From contig KB445808.1 in NCBI GenBank assembly GCA_000320605.2, positions 434,001 to 498,000 of the forward strand: DNA of 64,000 nucleotides, written 5' to 3'. The notes under the pieces are model-generated. The model made no database searches, was not told where the DNA came from, and worked only from the letters and a program-made list of their open reading frames with translations. Source of the DNA: Gelatoporia subvermispora B (taxonomy: Eukaryota; Basidiomycota; Agaricomycetes; Polyporales; Gelatoporiaceae). A program made the translations under genes and the position numbers. Positions 1 to 12,000 of this stretch are shown here, in pieces. Numbering within the stretch: position 1 is the first letter of the stretch; each line of letters starts with the position of its first letter.

Positions 1-878
1 TCTCCCCGCATTGAATCTCCTTGCGCGACCGGCAGATTTACCTCCGACACAAGCAGCCGGACTCACTCTCGCAGGTCTCACCGCCTACCAGGCGCTCTTC
101 CGCGTCGGAGGCCTGCAGCCCGGACAGAGCGTGTTCATAAATGGCGGTAGCACTGCCGTCGGCGCGTTTGCTATTCAGCTCGCAAAGGCTGTGGGATGCA
201 CTGTTGCGGCGAGCGCGTCCGGGAAGAATGAGCAGTTTGTGCGCGGGCTAGGCGCAGATGAGGTGATCCTTGGCCAGCCGCTCCAGCCCGCTTGGATTGT
301 AGCTAACACGACGATAGTTCTTCGACTACACGAAGGACTCGCTCCATACGCAGCTCATCGCCCATGCACCGTCGCCGAAATATCACCTCTTCCTGGAGGC
401 CGTCGGTCTGATTGATCTGTCCCTTTACACGCACAGCGAGGAGTACCTTGCTCCTGGCAGCGCTTTTGTCAGTGTTGGCCCACAGCCGAAGGGGTTCGAT
501 GTACCCGCAATCTCGAAATTGCTGTGGAACGCGTTCTTGAAGCCAACATGGCTTGGTGGGACGAAGCGTCCGTTCAAGTGAGTGTTTCGATGTGTAATAT
601 TTAGCAGTGATTCTGATGATTGAAACTGCGTAGGGTCATAAGAATAAGTCTGGTTGAGGAAGATATGCGAGAGTTTGCGAAACACGTCGAAGATGGTATA
701 TTACATGCTCAGTGTGCATTGCTTGCATGTATGCTGATGCTGAATATCCATAGGGAAGGTGAAGGCGCCGGTGGACTCGATCTTCGATTTCCAGGACGTG
801 CCCAAGGCATACGAGCGCATCATGACAGGCAGGGCAACCGGTAAGATCGTTGTCAAAGTCGACCCTGAGGCGCAGTGA
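1..878 (+). CDS. Zinc-free MDR oxidoreductase, copy 1 (5' end outside window)
   Basis: The last four coding exons are present: <1-262, 318-577, 634-695 and 754-878 (frame starts at base 2), giving about 235 residues to a TGA stop. The product belongs to the medium-chain dehydrogenase/reductase superfamily (quinone oxidoreductase/enoyl reductase-like), NAD(P)H-dependent. The Rossmann nucleotide-binding segment is visible (GGSTAVGAFAIQLAKAVG), followed by the FFDY segment and a C-terminal ending in ATGKIVVKVD. No zinc-ligand cysteine cluster is seen, which fits the zinc-free branch. Exon lengths 260, 62 and 125 equal those of the neighbouring copy at 2104-3431, so the two are tandem duplicates. 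No stop or frameshift interrupts the visible part. The substrate cannot be deduced. Confidence 0.85.
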
Positions 879-2103
879 TTGTGTTCTGCACGACGATGAG
901 ATAGAATCACCAGTGTCGCGGTATGTTTTGATGTAAAGACATACTCTCCGTCCGTGCAACCTCCATGAATAACCCTATATGAGGATTTTCCCCCACCGCC
1001 ACGTATAACGGGCGGAGTACCCCCTCACGAAAATCACACGCAGTCGGATCACGAACTTCGAGCGCCGCATTTATGCCGAGGACCCGAGATTCTCATCGGT
1101 AGTACCGCCATTCAGCCGAAGGCCTTCAACGCTCCAGGATTTATATCGAGCGGCCAAATACCTACGGAATCAGGTCGCAAAACAACCAGACCGCCTGCCG
1201 CAACCGAAGGTAAATCCATATCGTGTAAAACAAGTGCTGTGCCTCGCGTGCATTCTCCCCGGGCAGGTGCAGCGGGTCATTCGAAACACATGGTTTCACA
1301 GAACGTTGAAGTAGCGAAATGTTCCGCCGTCTTGCGCTCTCGCTGTGACGGGCCTAGGCCGAGCTCCTTTCCCTGCTGAAGACGCGCTTTTGCAAGTTCT
1401 CACATATGTTCTCCGGACTCAGAGGTCGCCCCACCTATCGCTTCTGCTGAACTCTCAGCGGGCGTCTCATAAAAAAGGCTCCAGCAGATTGTGCCTAGAT
1501 CCTTGAGACACCGCAACTCTGCCCGTGTGTGATTTTCGCGACGGGGTCGTTACGAAAACGACGGACTTCTATTTTTAGTCTCTTGATCCAAGTACTGATG
1601 TTTTGTGTCCAACCCAGACGCTCGTCGCTCGATGAGCGTCTCTTGACTCCGACCAACGCCATGGTATGTTCAAATGTTCAGTCGGAACCAACTTCCAAGA
1701 TGCTCTCAACCCTTCAGTTAGCTCTGCCAGAGACCGGGCACCGATACTGTCCGGCTCATACAGTACACTTGGAATTTCCAGTGGCCCATCGGTTTTGACT
1801 GCGCCTACGGGATGTCGAAGACCGTGACAATCGAGTGAAGATGCAAGCCAATACTTAGTGATGCTATCACGACCAGGCACCATTTTTGCTCATAGTTTTG
1901 CGACGACAGGTTGTTACGGGCGCGCTCATCTGCAATATATCAACTGGACAGGTTTCAAAACTAGACAGCGTCTCGCCAGCACTGGAACTAGCACGAATCG
2001 TATGCTAAGCGGCTACAAGACATGAGAAACAGTGCACTACTGAGATCTATTTAACTTGATCTGCGTTCAATATGTTCCGGTATCCCACTCATTGCCCACC
2101 ATC
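879..2103. other. Intergenic region between the two MDR copies
   Basis: About 1.2 kb without a gene I can support. Short ORFs on both strands near 1529-1883 show no recognisable motif and no consistent splice structure. The last ~60 bases before the ATG at 2104 should hold the promoter/5' leader of MDR copy 2; a weak TATA-like TATTTAA lies at about 2048. Confidence 0.5.
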
Positions 2104-3431
2104 ATGTCTACACCTGCAACTCCACCGACCATGCGAGCCTGGCGCGTAATGCGCCGGGGCGACCCCGCCAAAGCCCTACGGTTTGACGAGAAAATGTCAG
2201 TTCCATCCGAGCTACCCGAAGGACATGTCCTCGTCAAGGTGCAAGCAGCCGCACTGAACCCGATGTGCGCCTCCCTCCATATTCTCCTCGTGCACCTTGC
2301 TGAGCACGCACAGTGGGTACAAGCTCATGCAGCTCCTGCCGAACTTTTTGATGAAGCGCCCGCATGTCGCCGAGTACGACCTCACGGGCATTGTTGTTGA
2401 CGGAAACGGCACCAAGTGGAAGACGGGCGACGCCGTCTACGGCTTAGTAGGCACCCGTATGTGTCTTATGTATGCGCCCTGTTCGAGTGCCCCGCTCACC
2501 CCTTGTGTAGCCCAGACGAAGAAGTACGGTCAGGGCGCCCTCTCCGAGTACACTCGTCTACCCGCATCGAACCTCCTTGCGCGGTCGGCTGACATGCCCC
2601 CAACGCAGGCGGCGGGACTTGCGATGGCGGGTCTCACTGCGTACCAGGCGCTCTTCCGCGTCGGCGGCCTGCAGCCCGGGCAAACTGTTTTCGTCAATGG
2701 TGGTAGTACTTCAGTCGGTGCATTCGCGATCCAGCTCGCGAAGGCAGCAGGATGCACAGTGACAGCGAGTGCATCCGGTAAAAACGAGCAGTTCGTGCGC
2801 GGACTGGGTGCCGATGAGGTAAATTGGTTTCCATCCGGTCAGGTTTGCCTTGATGGCAGCTGACGCTCCGCGTAGTTCTTCGACTACACAAAAGAGCCGC
2901 TTCATGCGCAGCTCGTTGCCCGCCCGCCGCCATCGAAGTACCACATGATCCTCGAGGCTGCCGGACTCATCGACACTGCGCTCTACACGCACAGCGAAGC
3001 ATACCTTGTCACGGGGGGCGTTTTTGTCAGCGTTGGTCCGCAACCAAAGGGTTTCGACGTACCTGCCATTTCAAAATTCGGCTGGAACGTATTTATCAAG
3101 CCGGCCTGGCTGTGCGGAACGAAACATCGATTCGAGTAAGTGTCCCTTCCTTTAGTCTTCACAGCGATCCTGAACGTCGCGCATATTTTTAGGATCTTGA
3201 GTGTCAGCCCAATCGAAGAAGATATGCAGGCCTTTGCAAAGCACATCGCAGAAGGTCTGTTGTGTCGTGGTTGATATTGACGATGTGCTGAATGCGAAGT
3301 TTTCAGGGCAAGTGAAGGCCGTAGTGGACTCAGTATTCGAGTTCCAAGACGCACTGAAGGCGTACGAACGCATTATGACAGGTAGAGCAACGGGTAAAGT
3401 TGTCGTCAAGGTCGATTCCGAGGTGCAGTGA
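2104..3431 (+). CDS. Zinc-free MDR oxidoreductase, copy 2 (complete)
   Basis: Six exons: 2104-2264, 2314-2456, 2511-2818, 2876-3135, 3193-3254, 3307-3431; 352 residues, the usual size for the family. It starts MSTPATPPTMRAWRV; the start was chosen because MRAWRV is the normal beginning of the catalytic GroES-like domain and no better upstream ATG is in phase. The N-terminal half carries AALNP and the segment GIVVDGNGTKWKTGDAVYGL; the cofactor domain carries GGSTSVGAFAIQLAKAAG. The family reduces quinones or activated double bonds with NAD(P)H; the real substrate is unknown. All introns are 49-57 bp with GT-AG ends. The intron phases and the last three exon lengths match copy 1, so this is a recent tandem duplication. 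Confidence 0.9.
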
Positions 3432-4147
3432 TTGTCATGTAAGATGGCATTGTGCGTCGGAAAGGTTTTTGGGTAGAATACTATATTGTATGCACACGTA
3501 GTTCCGGCCGAACGTGCGGGTCACGGTAAGCAGATCACCCTCGCGATACCGATTGCTCTGACATGCAAAAACCCAGTATATTTATTGGGTGGTATTACGA
3601 TGATACTTCGACATTCAACAAGTGTGCTGTAAAGTGGGGGCAATCTGCGGAAAGCTTCGGCGTCAATTGCAAGTGTCCGGCAAAACCTCGGTATAACATC
3701 GGCGAAACCACGAAGCGTTGCTCTTGCCTTGCTCTTCTGGACTTTGGCGGATGACGCCAAGGAGTAATATTTCTCTGACCTTGTGTAACTCGAGGAGGCA
3801 AGGTGTCTGCATGTACGCAAGTTACTGGACACTCTTGGCAGCGGCCCGTATCAACTTCAGGACTTTGTGCGTTCCGCGCGACTGCCATGCAAAGGGTCCT
3901 TTGGGAACTGATGCTGAAGTTGACATCTGGACAACAGCTGCGTGTAGGTAACATGACCTGTATTTGTAAAGATATATCCGGGTAGCAGGTACCGTGACCT
4001 GCATTCTCCCAGACATACATCTGAGCTGTTGTCCAGTGGAAACATGAGCAGCGCACACGGAGTATTAATACGAGTCTACACAACCAGCCATGGACTCAGC
4101 GGTATCATCGATTACCACGACCATCATATCACTAATCACCCGCAACA
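3432..4147. other. Intergenic region
   Basis: About 700 bases between MDR copy 2 and the DUF1479 gene. Overlapping short ORFs on both strands share no motif and look like chance reading frames. I see nothing else. Confidence 0.5.
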
Positions 4148-6085
4148 ATGGCTTCCCGTATAGCCATCCGCTCTGTCACTCCGTCTTTGATGCGCGGGCA
4201 CGCTACAGCAGCGCCCGCGCAGGTACTCCGCGGTCCGCGGCGTCCCAAGAAGGAGGGGACGATCGAAGACGTGTTCACATTGTTCACCTCCGAGGAGCCT
4301 ACCCTCCCCGAGCGCTTTGCAGCGCTGAAGAGGGACATGTGTACGGACCCGGAGGCGCTGATATATAGCTGGCGTGGAGTGCTAAAGGAGCTGGAGAATG
4401 CGGCGGCAGAGATCAAGCAGAAAGGTACAGAGGTGAGTTAGGAGCATAGATACGAATGTCTTGGTACATGGCGATTCGTACCCTCTCTTCTTCCATCGTA
4501 GATGAATGTTACATGCTAAAAATACATTGTCCTGCAGATTATTCCACAAGTCACTTTCAGTGACATACGAAACGGGCTCTTGGATGAACAGCTGAAGGAA
4601 ATCAAGCGAACCGGGGTTGTGATCGTCCGAGGAGGAATCCCACCTGAAGTTTGTACACAGCGAATATTTTCGACACGTTTTTAATGCCGGTAACAGGAAG
4701 CGCTCAGCTGGAAGCAGTCCATCCGAGACTACATCGATCTCAATCGCGAGAACGGGGTCAAAGGTAGGCGTTCTACTACTCCCCACCCGTTCGACCTCAC
4801 GTTACGCGATGCATGCACACAGGTATACCCCCTGACCGCCCCGTATTCTACGAGATCTATAATTCCCTCGGACAAATCCGTGGCCGCACACACCCCGCCG
4901 TGATCGAGACACAGAAGTACCTCCTCTCACTCTGGAACGCAGTCCCTGGGACGTCGATAAGCCTGCGCACGCCCGTAACGTACTTCGACCGCCTGCGCAT
5001 CCGCCCTCCAGGCCCGAGCGTGTTTACGCTGGGCCCCCACATCGACGGAGGCAGCATCGAGCGGTGGGAGGACGTGGGCTTCCGCGCGTGCTTCCGGCGC
5101 ATCCTCGAGGGCGGTGACGGATGGCGCGCGCATGATCCCTTCGACGCCGCGCCGCGGTTGAGCGCGAACCAGGATCTGTACAATGCTCCGTGGGTGGCTT
5201 GAACTCACAATTGTGAAGTGCGTCCCAGGCTGACATGCGAGACGGTATCGTGCAGGAATCAGTGTTCCGTCTTCCGCCCGTGGCAGGGCTGGACGTCGCT
5301 CTCGAGCACCGGACCGGGAGAGGGCACGCTGCGCGTCCTGCCTTTCTTGCAGTTATCGACGGCTTATGTGATCCTCCGCCCATTCTTCCGTCTGCGCAGC
5401 GACCAGGATCCTGGTGCGAACGCCAAGATCCCACTTGACGCGGAGGCATGGGAACTTGACTTGGACAGCCCCGCGTTTCCTGGAAGTGTCCCAGCCAAGA
5501 CGCAGCAAATACGACAAGAGACGCACCCGCATCTTAGGCCGGACGAGCTTGTGTTGTCGATCCCGCACGTGCAGCCAGGGGATCAGGTGTATTGTGAGAC
5601 CAGTTTTCCTATCGGCTCATGCGTCGAATATTCCTCATAAATGTCTTGCAGGGCACTGCGATCTGATACATGCTGTGGAGGCAGAACACAACGGGTCTGG
5701 AGATTCGTCCGTGTTATACATCCCGGCTGTCCCCTTGACGCAGGACAAGTGAGTCGTACCAGTAAAAGCTACACTATTGTGCTCACTGGCATGAAGTGCG
5801 GCATATCTTCGCGATCAGCTACAGAACTTTGAAGCCGGCGTGCCCCCTCCGTAAGCCACTACCAAGAATTGCAATAACTCTCGATACTGACGTCAAGAGA
5901 CCGACAGGGATTTCCCTGGAGGAGTCGGCGAGGCGCAATTTACCAGCCGACCCACTACTGCTGTTGTTGACGGAATATTCGCCCGACGGATTCTGGGTCT
6001 GGAACCATTCGCCATTCCCGCCGAGGCCGATGCCCAAGAGAAGAACCTCATCCAGAGTGTCAATTCGGCCCTCTTCCAGTTATGA
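4148..6085 (+). CDS. DUF1479 family protein (2-oxoglutarate/Fe(II) oxygenase-like)
   Basis: Eight exons: 4148-4432, 4538-4648, 4697-4763, 4823-5189, 5256-5593, 5652-5748, 5797-5850, 5908-6085; 498 residues. The order of conserved pieces matches DUF1479 (bacterial YbiU relatives): RTGVVIVRGG near residue 120, the GPHIDGGS segment with a possible iron-binding H-x-D at residues 227-229, FRPWQGWTSLS, and GDQVYWHCDLIHAVE with candidate distal histidines at 391 and 396. The jelly-roll oxygenase fold is established for the family, but a reaction is not. The first ~40 residues (MASRIAIRSVTPSLMRG, many Arg/Ser, no acid) could be a mitochondrial presequence; that is inference. The start is the first ATG in frame and gives this leader. 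Intron 7 is accepted on phase and protein fit. Confidence 0.85.
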
Positions 6086-7007
6086 TGCGCATTTCCTGAA
6101 ATTGTGCGTTTGAATTTGTAGCATCTTTTTTTACACTATGATTCAGCACGGGATCATTTACCGACTTCAATGCTGTTCCAAGAACAATGTTTTGCGGAGC
6201 TTCCCTTTGAATGAACGATGCCGGCACGGGCTGAGCTGGAAATTTGTCTTCTGCGCGTTGGACACAAGTTCTTCCATATTAACAGATAATGGAGGTCAGT
6301 CGTGCTACGTGTTCTATAGCACACGGCACATTCCCGGGCAGTTGATGATGTCCGAGCGCAATAATGAAGTCTGATCACAGCGCGAGCCTGGGAAGTGTGT
6401 GCGGACACGCTCACACAGGCGCCACCCTCTCTACGTGGGTGTAACGTTCCCCTCTGTTGTTCTCGCCTTACACCTACCGATCCACCGAGAACCTCTACCC
6501 TCTCTATCCTGTTTGCTTCAAAAGGTTCGGTCTATGCATTCGTAGAAGAATTCGCATGCAGGGTCAAATTTGCATAGCCTCTCCCAGTGTGTTCAGTCTC
6601 TCAGAACATGCGCTGTTCTAGATGCCGGCTTCAGCAGTAAAAAATGAGTGCCATTCGACACACTGGCATCCAAACTTGAGTTTATCACCCGTTTTATGAC
6701 TTAGAAGGCTTGCGCCAAGAATGTGCAAGTATACCCCCGGTTCTCAACACAAGATCTGGTCAGTAACAGAAGGACGTTCTCACGTGGGCTATGTGAGAGT
6801 TCCAGTTGTGACCATTCAAATTGACTCAAACCGAACTTCGAAAGTTGTACCACTGCAATCGGACAAAACGGTGTGGCATCCGCGTTGTTTGCTTAGTCAT
6901 GGCATGGGTATTTGAAGCCACTGATATGATTACCACGGTTCAGATTCCCCAAGAACCCTTCACACTCACTTCGATTTCGACTATTGTCCGACTACGTTCG
7001 ATTTACT
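6086..7007. other. Intergenic region
   Basis: About 920 bases with only short overlapping ORFs. No motif, RNA gene or repeat is apparent. It presumably includes the promoter of the gene starting at 7008. Confidence 0.45.
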
Positions 7008-7633
7008 ATGACCTCTCATCAGATCGCTGGACTTAAGGCACTCAGACAATCAATGTCCCCGGACGAATGGTCGAGGCAGATGAACGCTATGAAGAAGCTA
7101 CTCGCCGATCGAGCGGCAAGTCTGCCTAATAGCCTGAGACCTGGAGTGGTACGTTCACCTGATGTGTTATTGTGAGTTGGTGATGACATCGATGATAGCC
7201 ATACGAGCTCGTGAAAGATGCTCCAGCAATGTCCAAACTCCACACAATGCTGTTCCAACAGTTGATATTCGAACCGTGGCCTCCGAGGATGTGCTACGGA
7301 TATGTCCTGGATTCCAACAAGATCGTCGACATCGCGAGGGAACGCGGATGTCTGGTCCGAGGCGATCCCTATTTGGCAGGCATCGTTGTCACCGACGCTG
7401 TTGAGCATATCGGAAAACTAATTGGACGCGAGCTGGAGCTAGTGCAAGTCTGGTGTGATGGGGACGACACGATGATAATGTCGCTTTGCTCGAATTGGGA
7501 CGAGAACAGTGACATCAAGAAGGGCATCCGGGCCGTCTCAAAGTTCAAGGAGATCATTCAGGAAACAGAGAAACCGAAGTGGTATCTAGACGTCCTCCAC
7601 TCTCAGTGGACGGACAAACCCGATATATGGTGA
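7008..7633 (+). CDS. Unrecognised ~190-residue family, copy 1
   Basis: Two exons, 7008-7148 (exactly 47 codons) and 7199-7633; 191 residues. I do not recognise the family. Shared landmarks with the other local copies are: LPxSLRPG at the end of exon 1, ELVK at the start of exon 2, PPRMCYGY in the middle, WCDGDDTMIMSLCSNWDE, and KWYLDVLHSQWT at the C-terminus. There is no signal peptide, membrane segment or known catalytic motif. The start is the ATG at 7008; it makes exon 1 the same length (141 bases) as in the copies at 8050 and 14611. The conserved tryptophan, cysteine and acidic pairs suggest a folded intracellular domain. Function is unknown. Confidence 0.75.
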
Positions 7634-8049
7634 TGTTTGACATAGGCAGCGTAGGATTACGATCTTAAGCTTCGTTCAACTTTGTATCGCTTCTCCGTGT
7701 CATGTACTTGTACAACAATGTGGCACCTGTGACGAGCGCGATACCGGGTGCAGACTGAAAAGTTGATTGCATTTGCATCATGGTGGTTTGATAGAGTGTA
7801 TGCATAGACTTCGGAGGCGCCAAGTCAGAGCCAATTTGCAGCCACACTGCAGAATCCACTGCAACCATTGTCCACGACGCGGGCACGTGCCCCCAGATGC
7901 ACCCGGCGTGTTACTGGTCGTGTCAAGGGCGTGCACCAATATCCACGAAGCTGTTCGTTTAATTACCACAGCTTATTTCTTCATCTCCTCCATCGCATCG
8001 CCTCAGTGAGGCTCAGTCTACCTTTTTTACAACCATAATACATCCCGAC
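7634..8049. other. Spacer between family copies 1 and 2
   Basis: About 415 bases with no supported gene; it should hold the terminator of copy 1 and the promoter of copy 2. Confidence 0.45.
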
Positions 8050-8669
8050 ATGGACGCGTGTGCTCTAGAACAACTCGAAATCTTCGCAAAAATCGTGCCT
8101 CGGGAACAATGGAAATCGTTCATGAAGTCGATGAAGGACGAGGTGGCTAATCGGATTGCAGGTTTGCCCGACAGTCTCAAGCCTGGAGCGGTACGTTCTC
8201 TCGAGCCACTGTTGCTACTTGAGTCTCTGAGTGGTATGATCAGTCAGACGAGCTTGTGAAACAAGCCCCCGCAATGCCAAAGCTCCAGCTTGTGCTCTTT
8301 AAGCAGTTCCCAATTCAGCCATATCCTCCCAGATTGTGCTACGGATATATCCTCGACAAAAACAGGTTCATCCGGATCGCATGGAATCTTGGGGCGGAGA
8401 TTACCAACTCGTCCGGGATCGCTACCCTCGATGCTGTCAACTTTCTCAAGAAGCAGATTCGACACGAACTGGAATGTGTTCACGTGTGGCTCGATGGGTC
8501 GAACAAAATGATCATCTCGTTCTGCTCTAATTGGGACGAGGAGGATGACCTGAGGGCGGCAGTCAGGGCCGCGCGGAGATTGAAGGACATCACTGGCGAA
8601 GAGGACATGCCTAAGTGGTATCTCGATACCCTACATTCTCAGTGGACGTGGAAACCCGAATTGTGGTGA
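8050..8669 (+). CDS. Unrecognised ~190-residue family, copy 2
   Basis: Two exons, 8050-8190 (47 codons) and 8244-8669; 188 residues. It has the same structure as the copy at 7008: LPDSLKPGA closes exon 1, DELVKQAPAM opens exon 2, then PPRLCYGYILD, VWLDGSNKMIISFCSNWDEE and KWYLDTLHSQWT. The reading frame is intact. The copia element at 8705 inserted only 35 bases after the stop codon, so the native 3' untranslated region has probably been displaced. Function is unknown. Confidence 0.75.
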
Positions 8670-8704
8670 TAGAGGATACAAGGCAATATTATCTGCGTCT
8701 ATTT

Positions 8705-9085
8705 TGTCGGAATTCAAGAGCGGCGGCGCCATCGCGTCACGCGCACGCACGCGCCACGGGCGGCGGTGCGCATCCAAAACGGGTAATCCGCGTCGTCCTA
8801 GTTAGTACGCCCGATCCCGACATACGATACTTCCGTGTGCTGTATAGTTCTTATGTAATTCACTGTCTCTTTTTTTGTCCGAACTTTCGTAGTAGTCCCT
8901 CAGACTTGTTACCGCGTCTGAGGGTGAGCAGTATATTCCACGCTACCTAGATACATCCCGCTGACTGCTAGTAGTCTAACGACGTCTCCGTCGATTGTTC
9001 TAGGTACATAAATGATACAGACTTGTTACCGCGTCTGAGGTCTAACGACGTCTCCGTCGATTGTTCTAGACTTGCGCCGCTGTTA
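8705..9085 (+). repeat. 5' long terminal repeat of copia element
   Basis: A 381-base repeat, beginning TGTCGG and ending CTGTTA, that recurs at 13585-13965 with only two differences (near 8790 and 9025). The five bases before it (TATTT, 8700-8704) recur directly after the 3' repeat, giving a target-site duplication. It contains two internal copies of a 23-base hairpin module (8901-8923, 9018-9040) and of a 29-base module (8975-9003, 9041-9069). Confidence 0.95.
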
Positions 9086-9096
9086 GGTTATGAGCC
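9086..9096 (+). promoter_or_regulatory. Putative primer-binding site of the copia element
   Basis: GGTTATGAGCC begins at the first base after the 5' LTR and resembles the initiator-Met-tRNA-complementary sites of many copia elements. It overlaps the gag-pol ATG at 9090. The tRNA pairing is inferred and was not checked against the host tRNA. Confidence 0.5.
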
Positions 9097-12000
9097 CCGC
9101 TGCTGCAGAACACGACGACCCTCGAGATGGGATCTCGGGGGTACCTCAGTTGAAGGCCGATGGCTCGAATTGGCCTGTCTTCAAGACGCGTATGACGTGG
9201 GCTCTGGATGCCAGAGATTTGCTGGGCCACCTCACAGGCGAAGATGCCGAACCGGTTGACCCCCTTGCAGACTGGGCACAAGGGACGGGACCACTCCCTT
9301 CTGCTGTCGAAGACGTCGGAGACGGCGAGGAAGAAGTCGTTGCACCTGCACGCCCTCCGCAGTTGACACAGAAGGACAAAAAGATCCACGAGCAATACAT
9401 CTTGCGGCTCAAGGAGTGGCGGAAACGCGAAGCAAAAGCGCGCGATCTCTTAGCGCGTCGCGTGCCTGACACCGTCCTGAGACGCATGAAGCGCAACGGG
9501 GACACCGTAGCCGAGATGTGGGACTGGATCACTGGCGAATTCGAAGACAAAACCCCCCTGGTTCAGTCTAACGCCTTAGAACGATTCCAGACCCTTCGAT
9601 GCTCCGATGGAGGCAACGTAGCAAAACACCTTGATGTGCTCGGCGAGATGGTGGAAGAGTTATCCGCTATCGGAGTCGACGTCTCCGATAAAGACTATTC
9701 GGCTCAGATCCTCAAGTCCGTCCCGTCGCAATTCGCCGACTACCTATCCGGCATGATGAACGCTGGACGCCTTCTCGGTCATGAGATTTCCCCCGACCAA
9801 GCAATTCAATTCTTGAAGCAGGATTACGAGAGAAAGCGACTCTCATCGAGCGTGTCAGGCCGTTCGAAGCCCGCCAAAGAAGAGAAGGAGGCCGCGTACT
9901 CAGCCGACGTAGGATGCCCGCGGCGAGACAACAGACGGGGGAGAGGATCGGGATCCAACCAGAAGGGAGCCGCCAGGAAGGGACCCATCTGCTGGAACTG
10001 CAACGGCACTGGTCATCGAAAGGACCAATGCCCGAGCCCGAAAGACGACAACAAACAGCCAAAAGCTGACACCCCGAAAACCACGGAGACCGCGAACACA
10101 GCCGTAGTAGAGGACAGCGACGTCAAATATGGGTGGCTAGCATCTGTAAGCGAATCGGAATGTGAATCCGACAATGACACTATGTTTTCGACGTATTTCG
10201 AGGGTGACGAGCCCGAGAGTGACGACGGGATGCCTGGCCTTCAAGCTGTCTCGGACTCCGACAGTGAGGATGAAGATTTTCTTGCTGGGCTGGAAAGTGA
10301 CGACGACGAGCCATTCCAATCTGTATACTTCACTGCCCCGGCTGAATGGTCCACCGATGGTGAAGATGAGGACGAGTCCGACGAGGACATAGACGTCGAA
10401 GAAGCCGCGCTCGTACACAACACTCCATGTCCCTCCCGAGTCGACCTCTACGACTCAGGAGCCACCCGTCACCTATCCCCTTTCCGTGACAGATTCGTAT
10501 CGTTCACGGAAATTGTCCCTAAGCCCATCAACGCTGCGAATCAGCAGCGGTTCCACGCGGTTGCTGTCGGAGACATGGTAGTCGACGTACCTAACGGTCG
10601 TGAGACATCCCAACTGCGTCTCCGTGACGTCCTCTATGCCCCCCAAATGGGTGTCACCCTTGTCTCTGTCGGATGCATTGATGCCGCAGGATATTCTGCA
10701 CTGTTCGCCAGTGGCCGATGCCAAATTCGAAATGGTTCCGGCGAGGTTGTGGGGGAGATAGTGCGCTCGGGAGGCTTGTACCGGGTCGACAACGGTGCGG
10801 AGGAAGCGAATCAAGCGTCGCACGTTGAAGTGGTGACACTCGAGGAGCTGCATAGGCGTCTAGGTCACGCCGCTCCCGAAGCCTGCCAGCGGTTGGTCAA
10901 CCGCGGGCTCGTGACAGGTGTCAAGTTGGTCGGAACCCAAACCGTGCCATTCTGCAAGGCATGCGTATTTGCCAAAAGCCGCCGTAGACCTATCCCCAAG
11001 GAACGCCTCAGCCCACCAGCTGATGAAGTGGGAGACAAGATCCATACCGACGTATGGGGACCAGCCGACGTAGCGACACTCGGGGGCAAGAAATACTTTG
11101 TCGGATTCACCGATGACAAGAGCCGCCTCAGCGCTACCTACCTTATGCGACACAAATCCGAAGTGAAACGCATGTACAAGAAGTTTCGGGCCTGGCTCAA
11201 GGCGCGCTTCAAGAAGACGATACGAGTCTTGCAAAGTGATCGCGGAGGGGAATATCTAGCCGATGAGCTTCAAGAGATGCTCGAGGAGGATGGGACGCAA
11301 CATCAGCTCACCGTCCACGATACACCGGAGCAGAACGGCATAGCCGAACGGCTGAACGGCATACTCCTCGTGCGCGTGCGCGCACTACTCCACGAGGGCA
11401 ACCTGCCCAAGTCGCTATGGGGTGAAGCCTTGATGCATGCGACGTGGCTTAAGAATCGCATGACAACGAAGCCTTTGGGTCCTGACACCACCCCGTACGA
11501 GATCGCCTTCGGGGTGAAGCCCGACTTATCTTCGTTACAGACCTTCGGGTGCACTGCCTGGGTGCATGACCCCGATGGATCAAAACTTGGCGCCAGAGCG
11601 CGCGAGGGGCGCTGGGTCGGCGTCGATCTCCAGAGCAAGGGGCACCGCATTTACTGGCCCAGGACGCGTACCGTCACGGTTGAGAGGAGCGTCGTATTCA
11701 AGAAGACCTCCTCCGGTGCGCAGCTCGAGGGGGAGAGCATGAGGCCTGAAAGCAGCACCAGCATCGAGCAGGACACACCGAGCGAGCCAGTTGCTCCCGC
11801 AAGCTCAGAACCAGAACAACGAACGCCACGAGTACGAAAGCCCAGCGCATACGTCCAACGCATACTTGAAGGCGTGAACACGTCGTCCATACCAGTCGGT
11901 ATACGTGTCGCAGCCGAGACGGCATCGCTAGCCATAGATGAACCGCAGACTTCAGGGGGAGTTTGCGACGAGTGGGCTATGGCGACAGCGACAGCGGACG

